Shown here one piece after another: positions 15,567 to 23,124 of a stretch of DNA of 35,353 bases. Under the pieces are notes generated by a model, which was given only the letters and a program-made list of their open reading frames with translations, ran no database searches and was not told the DNA's origin. Positions within the stretch are counted from its first letter, which is position 1, and each line of letters starts with the position of its first letter. Origin of the DNA: Defluviitaleaceae bacterium (GTDB taxonomy: Bacteria; Bacillota; Clostridia; Lachnospirales; WRAX01); contig WRAC01000029.1 in the NCBI GenBank assembly GCA_009780415.1, forward strand, positions 1 to 35,353, given 5' to 3'. The position numbers were made by a program, and so were the translations under genes.

Positions 15567-18197
15567 ATGAAACGGTTTTTAGGAGAGTGGACGTCGATCT
15601 GCGCCGAGCTAAAGACAGACCCTCTGACAGGACTGTCGATTGAGCGGGTTGATGAACTGCACAGGACGCATGGCTATAACAGATTTGACGAGCCTAAGCC
15701 TGTCAGCAATTTTAAACGGGCATTGAAGCATTTCCGGGATGTACAGACGATTATACTGACGATTGCCGCCATACTTTCAACATCGTTTATCTTTCTGACG
15801 GGCTACCCCCCGTGGACGGCGATTACTATTTGGAGTTTGATCGCGGCGGGGCTTGTTATCGTAATTAAAGTGGAGAAGAGCGCTGAGCGCGACTTGTCCG
15901 CGCTGAAAAAGATGTCGTCACCCAAAGCCATTGTAGTACGGCACGGTTTACAGCAGCAGGTTGACGCCGATCAACTGGTGCCCGGTGATATCATCGTTTT
16001 GGAGAACGGCGGTTCCATCCCTGCGGATGCCCGGCTGATAGAGTCCGCTGATTTGTTGGTTGACGAATCCTCTCTGACCGGCGAGAGCCTTCCCGTAGAG
16101 AAAAACAAGGACGCCATAGTAGACGCGGACGCGCAGGTCGGAGACAGGCTGAACATGGTATTTTCCGGCTGCTATGTCATTAACGGTCATGCCAAGGCCG
16201 CTGTGACGGCGACGGGGATGCGGACAGAGATGGGTATCGTCGCCGGATGGCTTAACCAGACCGTCAAGCTCAAGACACGGATGCAGGCGCGTATGGAGGA
16301 ATTCGGGAAAAAGATCGCGCTTATCGCAATCGTCGCCGGCGCTTTTCTGGCGCTGCTCTTGTATTTCCAGGGCGAGTCAATACACGAAATACTGATTAAC
16401 GCCATGTCCCTGGCGGTTGCCGTTATCCCGGAAGCCTTGCCTATTGTTACGATTGCCACATTTGCCTTCGGCGTTAAGACAATGGCCAGGAAAATGGCTG
16501 TCGTAAGGACTGTGCCCGCGGTTGAGGTGCTGGGCGGGGCCACGGTTATTTGCAGTGATAAGACCGGAACATTAACAATGAACAAAATGGCAGTGCAGAA
16601 GGTGTGGGCGATTGGGCAGGACATCCATGACGCGGGGGGACACTTGGACAAGAAGGAAATGCACCTTCTGGAGATGGCGGGATTGAACTGCACGGCAAGC
16701 ATCGGCGTGGATAACGGCAGGTATTACGAAACAGGCGATCCCACCGAGCTGTCGATAGTACGGCTTTTGAGGGATAAAGGCATTGACCGCACCAGCCTTT
16801 TAAACATTTTTCCCGTTGTTCACATGATACCTTTTGACAGCAAGCGGAAGAGGATGACCACGCTGCATCAGATGGAAGACGGTTCTTATATGGTCATTAC
16901 CAAGGGTGCCGTCGATTTTATTCCATACGAAAGGGAATATAACCTTGACGACGAAATAAATAAAATCCTTGCGGAATACGGCGGCGCGGCATTAAGGACA
17001 ATCGCCGTAGCGACGAGGCGTTTGCCCGATATGCCGGATGCGCTGACCGCCGATGAGCTTGAAAAAGGTCTTAAATTCGAGGGGCTTTTAGGCATAATGG
17101 ATCCGCCAAGGCCGGAGAGTAAGGACGCAGTACGAATTGCAAGGGAAGCCGGCATCGGCACGGTTATGATTACGGGCGATCACAAGAACACCGCGATATC
17201 CATTGCCCGCGAAATCGGAATTTACCAGGAGGGCAACATTGCCATAACCGGCTTGGAGCTGGACCAAATGACGCAAGAGGAGCTTGAGGCCGTAGTTGAA
17301 AAAACCACCGTCTACGCCCGTGTCTCACCCGAGCATAAAATCAGAATTGTACAGGCGTTCCAAAAACACGGGCATATCGTCGCTATGACGGGCGACGGGG
17401 TGAATGACGCCCCCGCGCTGAAGGCGGCGGACGTCGGCATCGCAATGGGCATCGCCGGTACCGACGTATCGAAAAACGCCAGCGATATTGTATTGCAGGA
17501 CGACAATTTCGCCACCATAGTAAACGGGATCGGCGAAGGACGCAGAATTGACCATAATATCAGGAAGGTTCTGTTCTCGCTGTTTAGCTGTAATATATCC
17601 GAGTTGATTATAATTATATTCGCGGTAGCGTTCCAGTGGGGCTTGCCGGTTGTCGCGCTTCAATTACTGTTAATTAACGTGTTCGCGGACGGTGTGCCGG
17701 ATCTTATGATGTGCAAGGAGCCCCTTGAATCAGACGCCATGAAAAAACCGCCAAGAAACCCGAAAGCCGGAATTTTCGCGGGCGGGTTATTCAAGCGCAT
17801 TGCGATTATGTCGGGCATTTTTGCGTTGATTGGCTTGCTTGCGTTCTTTGCGGGCGAAAGGCTACCGGTATCGCAATCAACCGGGCCTTCCTTTGAGGTG
17901 GCTAGAACCATGGCGTTCCTGGTTATCGGCCTGTCCTCCATTGTCAACATATTTAACGCGCGCAGCTTTACGGAATCCATCTTCAAAATCGGTATCGCGT
18001 CGAACCCCTCCATGCTGATTGCCTGTGTTTTTTCGTGCGCGCTGCTGATAGGCGTCGCGATTATTCCGGGCTTGCAAACAGTCTTTTCATGTGTGCCGAT
18101 TTCTGGCGAGCACTGGGTAATAGTGGTTTTACTGTCGCTTGTACCGTTGTTCTATACGGAAATAGCGAAGAAATTGACGGCGGGTTCTTTATTGTAG
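15567..18197 (+). CDS. P-type cation-transporting ATPase (P2/Ca2+-ATPase type)
   Basis: The 876-residue membrane pump has all P-type hallmarks. The actuator motif is LTGESLPVEK; membrane helix 4 carries VIPEALPIVTI, the cation-binding PE(A/G)LP motif of P2-type pumps. The phosphorylation site is CSDKTGTLTMNK, nucleotide binding is at GAVDFIP and DPPRPE, and the hinge is MTGDGVNDAPALK. Four C-terminal hydrophobic helices follow. The N-terminal domain has the 'LS…GLS…RR…GYN' style leader typical of this class (GYNRFDEP). PEALP and overall order fit Ca2+/Mn2+ pumps, but the ion is an inference. AGGAGG SD, perfectly placed. The stop is UAG (18195-18197); readthrough would add nine residues. It ends over the last codons of the convergent pylSn. 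Confidence 0.93.
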   Translation: MKRFLGEWTSICAELKTDPLTGLSIERVDELHRTHGYNRFDEPKPVSNFKRALKHFRDVQTIILTIAAILSTSFIFLTGYPPWTAITIWSLIAAGLVIVIKVEKSAERDLSALKKMSSPKAIVVRHGLQQQVDADQLVPGDIIVLENGGSIPADARLIESADLLVDESSLTGESLPVEKNKDAIVDADAQVGDRLNMVFSGCYVINGHAKAAVTATGMRTEMGIVAGWLNQTVKLKTRMQARMEEFGKKIALIAIVAGAFLALLLYFQGESIHEILINAMSLAVAVIPEALPIVTIATFAFGVKTMARKMAVVRTVPAVEVLGGATVICSDKTGTLTMNKMAVQKVWAIGQDIHDAGGHLDKKEMHLLEMAGLNCTASIGVDNGRYYETGDPTELSIVRLLRDKGIDRTSLLNIFPVVHMIPFDSKRKRMTTLHQMEDGSYMVITKGAVDFIPYEREYNLDDEINKILAEYGGAALRTIAVATRRLPDMPDALTADELEKGLKFEGLLGIMDPPRPESKDAVRIAREAGIGTVMITGDHKNTAISIAREIGIYQEGNIAITGLELDQMTQEELEAVVEKTTVYARVSPEHKIRIVQAFQKHGHIVAMTGDGVNDAPALKAADVGIAMGIAGTDVSKNASDIVLQDDNFATIVNGIGEGRRIDHNIRKVLFSLFSCNISELIIIIFAVAFQWGLPVVALQLLLINVFADGVPDLMMCKEPLESDAMKKPPRNPKAGIFAGGLFKRIAIMSGIFALIGLLAFFAGERLPVSQSTGPSFEVARTMAFLVIGLSSIVNIFNARSFTESIFKIGIASNPSMLIACVFSCALLIGVAIIPGLQTVFSCVPISGEHWVIVVLLSLVPLFYTEIAKKLTAGSLL

Positions 18198-18533
18198 GAT
18201 ATCACGCTTTTCGCGTGTTGCCGTTAAATCGGAACCGTATGAGGACGAAAACACCGTTTGGTTATATTTTTTAAGCTTCCATTCAGGTGTTTTACATATG
18301 GGGCAGGGTTTTTTTGCCCATTTATTCCTAAGCCACCGCGCGGCGCGTGAATTGCGTGAATCACGCGCGATAAAAACCTCGCCGCAGTGGGTGGTTATTT
18401 TAGCAAAATCCCCGCGCACCTCCATTTCGCGGACGCCGTGCAGGGCGCCGCTTTTAGAGGGCCAGAGCTTCATTTTCGTGACAAGGTCGAAAAGGAAAAC
18501 GTTTTTACGATAGTATGTCTTTTTCGCTTCCAT
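18189..18533 (-). CDS. pylSn: Pyrrolysyl-tRNA synthetase N-terminal (tRNA-binding) subunit PylSn
   Basis: 114-residue homologue of the N-terminal domain of archaeal PylRS. In bacteria this domain is a separate protein that binds tRNA-Pyl tightly and aids charging by PylSc. Visible family blocks: LWPSKSGALHGV (23-34), THCGEVF (48-54), RDSRNSRAARWLRNKW (57-72) and CPIC (77-80). His49/Cys50 with Cys77/Cys80 match the zinc site known in the archaeal domain. The ATG is only one nucleotide beyond the discriminator base of tRNA-Pyl, so there is no room for a normal SD outside the tRNA. It is the last gene of pylSc-pylT-pylSn and converges on the P-type ATPase. Confidence 0.93.
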   Translation of the reverse strand: MEAKKTYYRKNVFLFDLVTKMKLWPSKSGALHGVREMEVRGDFAKITTHCGEVFIARDSRNSRAARWLRNKWAKKPCPICKTPEWKLKKYNQTVFSSSYGSDLTATREKRDILQ

Positions 18534-18534
18534 A

Positions 18535-18603
18535 CGAGGAGTACGAGAGTTGCACTCGCCTACACGGATTTAGAGTCCGCGCGATCCATCCGATCTACCC
18601 CTC
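18535..18603 (-). tRNA. pylT: tRNA-Pyl, amber suppressor (anticodon CUA)
   Basis: The 69-nt minus-strand RNA folds as a typical tRNA-Pyl. It has a 7-bp acceptor (GAGGGGT/ACTCCTC, one G-T pair), a single base between acceptor and D stem, D stem GATC/GATC with a 5-nt D-loop lacking the GG pair, and a 6-bp anticodon stem CGCGGA/TCCGTG around CTCTAAA (CUA). A 3-nt variable loop (TAG) and a T arm GCGAG-TGCAACT-CTCGT without the usual TTC motif complete it. Discriminator G, as in known tRNA-Pyl. CCA not encoded. The GGACTCTAAATCCG core is shared with Methanosarcina tRNA-Pyl. These odd traits exclude an ordinary amber suppressor. Confidence 0.97.
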
Positions 18604-18613
18604 AAGATGCCCG

Positions 18614-18725
18614 CCTCTATCGAAACCCGGGGGCTGGGGCGGGCCGCCGCATTCGCGGCGTGTGCGCCGCAGGCGCACAGCGCGGGAACCGCGCGCCCGC
18701 CCCAGCCCCCGGGTTTCGATAGAGG
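18614..18725. repeat. 112-nt perfectly paired four-way-junction (cloverleaf) element
   Basis: Perfect inverted repeat of 31 bp (18614-18644 with 18695-18725) enclosing 50 nt that are fully taken up by three abutting hairpins. These are 18645-18660 (6-bp stem, 4-nt loop), 18661-18679 (8-bp stem, 3-nt loop) and 18680-18694 (6-bp stem, 3-nt loop). No base is left unpaired at the junction. It is far richer in G+C than its surroundings. It fills the gap between the pylSc stop (one base away) and the tRNA-Pyl 5' end (10 nt away), so it must be in their shared transcript. I do not recognise it: a small mobile palindromic element, or an RNA processing, attenuation or stability device, are both possible. 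Confidence 0.9.
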
Positions 18726-18726
18726 C

Positions 18727-19566
18727 TCAATTAATCCTAGCCCCATTTAAATAAGCCGTGCTTCTTCCAAGCCGCCCTACCCCGGAATGCCCGGACACCG
18801 CCATAGCCACACGCTCAATGCCTATCCCAAGCCCAACCCATGTCTCAAAGACACCCCACGCGGCGTCAAGCGCGTGCGGGCCGGTTGCACCGGACGCAAG
18901 CTCCGTGCCTTGGCGTATAATATCAAGTGTTTCGCCGTAAACATCGGATGTTTCGGCGATTATTTCTGTCCCTTCAACGCCAGCGGCAGACATCGCCAAG
19001 GATGCCAGCTCACGGAGGCGGTTTTGCTGCTCGCCCTGTTTAACCGACGCGTATTCCACAAGGTTTAGCATTATAAACTCGTTCAAATGCCCCGCACCGC
19101 GCTGTTCTTTACGGAAGCACGTTCCGATTTCGTAAATCCTCACGGGTTTGTTCAGCGCTTTATGTAAATCGCGCATCAGCGTATATAAGCCTGGCGCAAG
19201 CATGGGGCGCAGACAGCGCCCGCCATCCAGCCAAAAAACCTGCTTCCGAAGCGGATGGCTTTCCGTTATAGACATCTTATCCAGACATTGCGCTGTAATT
19301 ATATGAGGCGTGGACACCTCCGCGAAACCCATTTCACCAAGCCATGATTCAAGGCGTTCCGCAACCAGCGCAACGGTTGATTTTTCGCCATGATAAAGCG
19401 CTTTGGCAAGTAACTCGCGGTTTTTTTTAACCAATTCCGCAGAAAGCCTGCGATATGCCGCATCACGGGCTTCGGGCGTTTCAAAACCACTCTCCGGCTC
19501 AGTCCCGGCGTAATTTAATTCAACTAGGCGTTGTTTTTGCGCTGAGGTAAAGTAAACACTATGCAT
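18727..19566 (-). CDS. pylSc: Pyrrolysyl-tRNA synthetase catalytic subunit PylSc
   Basis: Charges tRNA-Pyl with pyrrolysine. The 279-residue protein is a class II synthetase core. Motif 2 is FRKEQRGAGHLNEFIMLN (151-168), where Asn168 matches the Pyl-binding Asn346 of Methanosarcina PylRS. Tyr210 in SDVYGETLDI matches the active-site Tyr384. Motif 3 is GLGIGIERVAM (246-256). HPLRKQVFWLDGGRCLRPMLAP is also family-typical. The start chosen is the ATG at 19566 (MHSVYFTSAQ) with GGAG at good spacing; the frame opens 57 nt further upstream but that would cross the promoter. It is split from the N-terminal domain, as in Desulfitobacterium-type bacteria, and is divergent from the mtb-pylDBC run. Confidence 0.97.
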   Translation of the reverse strand: MHSVYFTSAQKQRLVELNYAGTEPESGFETPEARDAAYRRLSAELVKKNRELLAKALYHGEKSTVALVAERLESWLGEMGFAEVSTPHIITAQCLDKMSITESHPLRKQVFWLDGGRCLRPMLAPGLYTLMRDLHKALNKPVRIYEIGTCFRKEQRGAGHLNEFIMLNLVEYASVKQGEQQNRLRELASLAMSAAGVEGTEIIAETSDVYGETLDIIRQGTELASGATGPHALDAAWGVFETWVGLGIGIERVAMAVSGHSGVGRLGRSTAYLNGARIN

Positions 19567-19590
19567 CAATCTCACTCCGTATATTATTGT

Positions 19591-19619
19591 ATTATAGGGC
19601 AATACGAGAAATAAAACAA
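19591..19619 (-). promoter_or_regulatory. Predicted sigma-A promoter for pylSc-pylT-pylSn
   Basis: On the minus strand TTGTTT (19619-19614), a 17-bp spacer, and consensus TATAAT (19596-19591), 24 nt before the pylSc ATG. Confidence 0.65.
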
Positions 19620-19623
19620 CCAC

Positions 19624-19652
19624 TTGCTTTGTTTTTGGTGAAATAGTATAAT
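19624..19652 (+). promoter_or_regulatory. Predicted sigma-A promoter for the mtb-pylDBC run
   Basis: TTGCTT (19624-19629), a 17-bp spacer and TATAAT (19647-19652), 37 nt before the ATG of the MtbA-like gene. The -35 is only half consensus, so an activator is plausible. It is back to back with the pylSc promoter: the two -35 elements are four bases apart, so shared regulation is easy to imagine. No operator palindrome is obvious. Confidence 0.55.
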
Positions 19653-19689
19653 ATTAACTGGAAACTAATCTATCCAAACGGGTGATCAA

Positions 19690-21051
19690 ATGACAGGAAA
19701 AGAGCTTATATTCGCTGCTATGCGCCACGAAAAAACGCCGGCTGTGCCGTGGGTGCCGTTTGCGGGCGTACACGCGGGCGCATTGAAGGGATATAACGGT
19801 ATAGAGGTATTAAAAGACGCGGATAAGCTATACGAATCGCTGATGGAGGTACATAAGCTATATCAACCCCATGGCATGCCGATCACCTTTGATTTGCAAA
19901 TAGAAGCCGAAATACTGGGCTGCGATTTGCTGTGGCAGGAATACGCGCCGCCCTCTGTAAAATCCCATCCCTATTCGGAAGGCCAAAAGCTGCCCTGTCC
20001 CTGTGCCATACCCAATGAAAACGCCGGCAGGCTGCCCGTGGTGCTGGAGGCTATGCGCCGCGTCAAGGCAAGCGTCGGCGAAACAACGGCACTTTACGGC
20101 TTGATTTGCGGGCCCTTTACGCTGGCCTCACATCTGCGCGGCAGTAATATTTTCCTGGACATGATCAAAGATCCTGAATATGTAAAAAGACTGGTTGAGT
20201 TCTGCGCTCAGGTCTGCATAAAAATCTCGGGCATGTACATTGACGCGGGCATGGATGTTATCGCGGCGGTTGACCCGCTGGTAAGTCAGGTCTCCCCGGC
20301 GCACATAGAAGAAATGCTGCACGATGGGTTCAAAGCCATTTTCGACTACATACGCAGTAAAAAAGTGTTCTCCTCGTTCTTCGTTTGCGGCAACGCGACG
20401 AATCAGATTGAAGTCATGTGCCGCACAAACCCGGACTCCATATCCGTTGACGAAAATGTAAACATGCCCAAGGCAAAGCAGATTACCGACAAATACAACA
20501 TCACCATCGGCGGCAATATCCCGCTTACAACAACAATGCTCTTAGGTACGCAACAGGACAACATGAAGACCGTCATAGACCTGCTGGACTCCCTTGACCA
20601 CCACAACCTCATAATCAGCCCCGGCTGCGACATGCCCTACGACACGCCCATCGAAAACACCGTGGCCGCCGCGCAGGCCGTCTTAAACACGGATGCCTGC
20701 CGCAAAATCATCGAAAACTACGAAGCCCCCAAATCCGACATAAAAATCGAGCTGCCCGACTATAAAAGCAACAAAAAAGTCCTTATTGAGCTGTTCACCC
20801 TCGACTCCGATGTCTGCGCCGCCTGCACGTACATGTTAAGGAACGTTCAGGACGTTTATGAGGAAATCAAGGACATTGCCGAATACGTGGAATACAAGTA
20901 CATCAACCGCGAAAACATCGCCCGCACAGGCGCAATGGGCATCTCAAACCTGCCCACCATGTGCCTGGACGGCGAAATTAAATGGGTTTCCATCATCCCT
21001 GACAGGGAAACATTCATATCCGAAATCAAAAAATACGCCGCAAAAAAATAA
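19690..21051 (+). CDS. MtbA/MtaA-like corrinoid methyltransferase with thioredoxin-like C-terminal domain
   Basis: Residues 1-345 form a UroD-fold methyltransferase of the MtaA/MtbA/CmuA type (GKELIFAAMRHEKTPAVPWVPF; YGLICGPFTLASHL), expected to move the methyl group from the methylated corrinoid protein to the final acceptor. In Methanosarcina that acceptor is coenzyme M; in an acetogen-like bacterium it is more likely tetrahydrofolate, which is an inference. The family zinc motif HxC…C is altered: Cys233 (FFVCGN) and Cys313 (SPGCDMP) remain but the His is Phe231. Residues about 360-453 add a thioredoxin-like domain with CAAC (376-379) and a cis-Pro-like NLPTMC, giving 453 residues against about 340 for the usual enzyme. 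SD GGTGATC. First gene of the run, before mtbC. Confidence 0.85.
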   Translation: MTGKELIFAAMRHEKTPAVPWVPFAGVHAGALKGYNGIEVLKDADKLYESLMEVHKLYQPHGMPITFDLQIEAEILGCDLLWQEYAPPSVKSHPYSEGQKLPCPCAIPNENAGRLPVVLEAMRRVKASVGETTALYGLICGPFTLASHLRGSNIFLDMIKDPEYVKRLVEFCAQVCIKISGMYIDAGMDVIAAVDPLVSQVSPAHIEEMLHDGFKAIFDYIRSKKVFSSFFVCGNATNQIEVMCRTNPDSISVDENVNMPKAKQITDKYNITIGGNIPLTTTMLLGTQQDNMKTVIDLLDSLDHHNLIISPGCDMPYDTPIENTVAAAQAVLNTDACRKIIENYEAPKSDIKIELPDYKSNKKVLIELFTLDSDVCAACTYMLRNVQDVYEEIKDIAEYVEYKYINRENIARTGAMGISNLPTMCLDGEIKWVSIIPDRETFISEIKKYAAKK

Positions 21052-21083
21052 TAAAACAACGCAAACTACTGAGGGGTGAACAA

Positions 21084-21731
21084 ATGGACAAACAAACCAT
21101 CTATAAATCCGCCGCCGACTCCATTCTGACCGCAAATGAGGAACTAGCCGTAAAAGTCTTCAGCGACGCCAAATCCGCCGGTTTCGACCTCCTTGATCTC
21201 CTCGGCAGCGGCTACGGCGCGGGGATACAGGAACTGGGCGAGCTGTTCGGCAAAGGGCGCGTGTTCCTGCCCGAAGTCATGATGGCAGCCGAAACCATGC
21301 GCAAAGCCAGCGAACTGATCGAAGCTGAGCTGCCTCCCGGAACAGCGGCTAAAAAGGCAACAATAGTAATCGGAACCGTTGCCGGGGACGTACACGACAT
21401 AGGCAAGGGCATCATCTGCGCCCTTTTAAAATCAAACGGCTACATGGTGCACGACATAGGACGCGAAGTGCCCGCCCAAGTATTCATAGACAAAGCCGAG
21501 GAAGTTAACGCAGACTACATCGGCTCAAGCGCACTCCTTACCACCACTATGCCCGAACAGAAAAAAATCGAGGAACTTCTTACAAAACAGGGTTTGCGTT
21601 CTAAATACAAAACCTTGGTAGGCGGCGCCCCCGTCACCAAACGCTGGGCGCAAAAAATCGGCGCGGACGCATATTGCGAAAACGCTTCCGAATTATTGGC
21701 ACAGCTTAATGAGTGGCAGGAGGTTAGATAA
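21084..21731 (+). CDS. mtbC: Dimethylamine corrinoid protein MtbC-like
   Basis: 215-residue B12-binding methyl carrier. The N-terminal helical cap domain (residues 1-88, with GIQELGELFGKGRVFLPEVMMAAETM) is followed by a Rossmann-like cobalamin domain. This holds the lower-ligand motif DxHxxG as GDVHDIGKG (Asp102, His104, Gly107), GSSALLTTTM and VGGAPVTKRWAQKIGADAY. It takes a methyl group from MtbB onto Co(I) and gives it to the MtbA-like protein. The assignment to dimethylamine rather than other methylamines rests on mtbB being the next gene. SD GAGGGGTG. It ends in TAA at 21731, one base before the mtbB TTG start, so the two are tightly coupled. Confidence 0.93.
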   Translation: MDKQTIYKSAADSILTANEELAVKVFSDAKSAGFDLLDLLGSGYGAGIQELGELFGKGRVFLPEVMMAAETMRKASELIEAELPPGTAAKKATIVIGTVAGDVHDIGKGIICALLKSNGYMVHDIGREVPAQVFIDKAEEVNADYIGSSALLTTTMPEQKKIEELLTKQGLRSKYKTLVGGAPVTKRWAQKIGADAYCENASELLAQLNEWQEVR

Positions 21732-21732
21732 T

Positions 21733-23124
21733 TTGGATAAAATCCTAACCCGCATGGGCGACGGTTCCCTCATCGAAATGACCTTTGGCGAGGTAATGGA
21801 CGACATACGCGCCGGTGCCCGTGACGCGGCTGAACGCGCCGATGTCCCGTTTTTATCCGAAGCCGAGATGAAGCATATCTTTGAAATCGTAACAACGCCG
21901 GGCAACGCTGTGGGCGTTAGGCTGGGCGACGAAATCGTCTCGACAAGCGATTCCGGCTCCGAGAAACTCAGCGCTTATTGCATGATACCCATTGAAAAAA
22001 GCGTACAGGCTCTGATACACGAGAGGGTACTTGGCGGCGATTCCGTGGACATCGGTTTTGCCGACTACAACTATAAAACCGTAAAAGGCGTAGCGGAGCG
22101 CGAAGCCAACGTTCTGCGCAACGCCGTGGAACGCGCCGTAATGCCCATCTTTTACGGGGCAATGACAAACTTAGGGTTCTACACCTATCCCGACGGCCCC
22201 GTGCCGAACTGGGCGGAGCTTCTGCCCCAGGGCAAAATCGCCGAGGCGTTGAAAGCGCAGGAGGACGCGGCCCGGCACGCCGTCAGGGATATCGTCTACG
22301 TCGCCGAACGCATGTACGAAGCCGGGGCGGACGGTTTTAACCTGGACACCTCCGGCGCGGCGGGAGACGCGGACTTTTTGGCGGCGCTCCGCGCCTGTGA
22401 GGAGATCACAAAGCGTTTCCCCGGTATGGGCGTGGAAGTCGGCATGGCTGGCGAATTCGTGCTGGGTATGCACGGCAAAGTCGAGTATAACGGCACAAGG
22501 CTGGCGGGCTTATACCCCCACGAGCAGGTCAAATTGGTTGAGCAGGCCGGAGCGTCTATTTTCGGCGCTGTGGTAAATACCAACTGCAACGAGAGCTTCG
22601 CGTGGAACATCGCCCGGGTCTGCACGTTTATCAAGCCCTGCGTTGATGCGGCAACTATCCCCGTACACGCAAACGTTGGCATGGGAGTGGGCGGCATACC
22701 CATGTGTCAGACCTTGCCCCATGACGTGGTGTGCAAGGCCGATAAAATCCTGGTTGAAATTTGCAAAATAGACGGTTACTAGCTGGGTGTAGGGGATCCT
22801 TTCGGGATGGAAGCGGCTCACGCCTTGGCCGCGGGAATGGGCGGCATACGGACTGCCGGAGATCTGGTTTTACGTATGCAGCTTCTTCGCAAGATGAAGC
22901 TTGATGACGCCAAAAAATTCGTCGCGGAGAAACTGGGCGTTACCTTACAGGAGCTGGCCGACATCGTAACCATGACAGACGTGCGCGCCAATCTCGGCAT
23001 AGGCGTGCAGCAGCCGTTTAACGGCGAAACCGCCGGTATGGCGGCAAAAATGAAGATATCGGAGTTGCTGGGCATTAAAATAAACTCTGTTGAACGATTC
23101 AAGGAACGGGCAGGGATAATTTGA
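21733..23124 (+). CDS. mtbB: Dimethylamine:corrinoid methyltransferase MtbB, with in-frame UAG (pyrrolysine 350)
   Basis: Transfers a methyl group from dimethylamine to MtbC. The reading frame runs through one TAG at 22780-22782 and ends in TGA at 23122-23124; read as pyrrolysine it gives 463 residues, the family length (Methanosarcina MtbB is about 467 with Pyl356). Conserved blocks lie on both sides of the amber codon: RMGDG and MTFGEVMDDIRAGA at the start, FYGAMTNLGFYTYPDGP, GMAGEFVLGMHGK, ANVGMGVGGIPM, then IDGY-Pyl-LGVGDPFGM, AAGMGGIRTAGDLVLRMQ and LLGIKINSVERF. The TTG start is preferred because AGGAGG (21718-21723) precedes it by 9 nt; the ATG at 21709 lies upstream of that SD and inside mtbC. 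cobW starts within its stop (TTGA). Confidence 0.97.
22780..22782 (+). other. Recoded amber codon: pyrrolysine insertion site
   Basis: UAG within the active-site motif DGY-O-LGVGDP. Protein conservation continues in the same frame for a further 114 codons. The complete decoding set (pylT, pylSc, pylSn) and biosynthesis set (pylB, pylC, pylD) are in the same window. A downstream ATG at 22807 could falsely be annotated as a separate gene start. Confidence 0.96.

Noticed and set aside
18515-18754. 79-residue plus-strand reading frame over pylT and the cloverleaf element
   Set aside because: It runs across a tRNA and a structural palindrome; Arg/Pro-rich composition is a by-product of the GC-rich stem.
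19690-21051. Uroporphyrinogen decarboxylase HemE
   Set aside because: Same fold, but the FVCGN and SPGCD cysteines and its place before mtbC and mtbB point to a corrinoid methyltransferase; no other haem gene is near.
22783-22830. PYLIS-like stem-loop directly after the mtbB UAG
   Set aside because: Only a four-base stem (ATCC/GGAT) with a small loop can be drawn; too weak to claim, and bacterial and archaeal Pyl insertion does not strictly need one.
22807-23124. Separate 105-residue reading frame starting at ATG 22807
   Set aside because: It is the C-terminal part of MtbB in the same frame after the amber codon; conserved MtbB residues lie between the UAG and this ATG, and no SD precedes the ATG.
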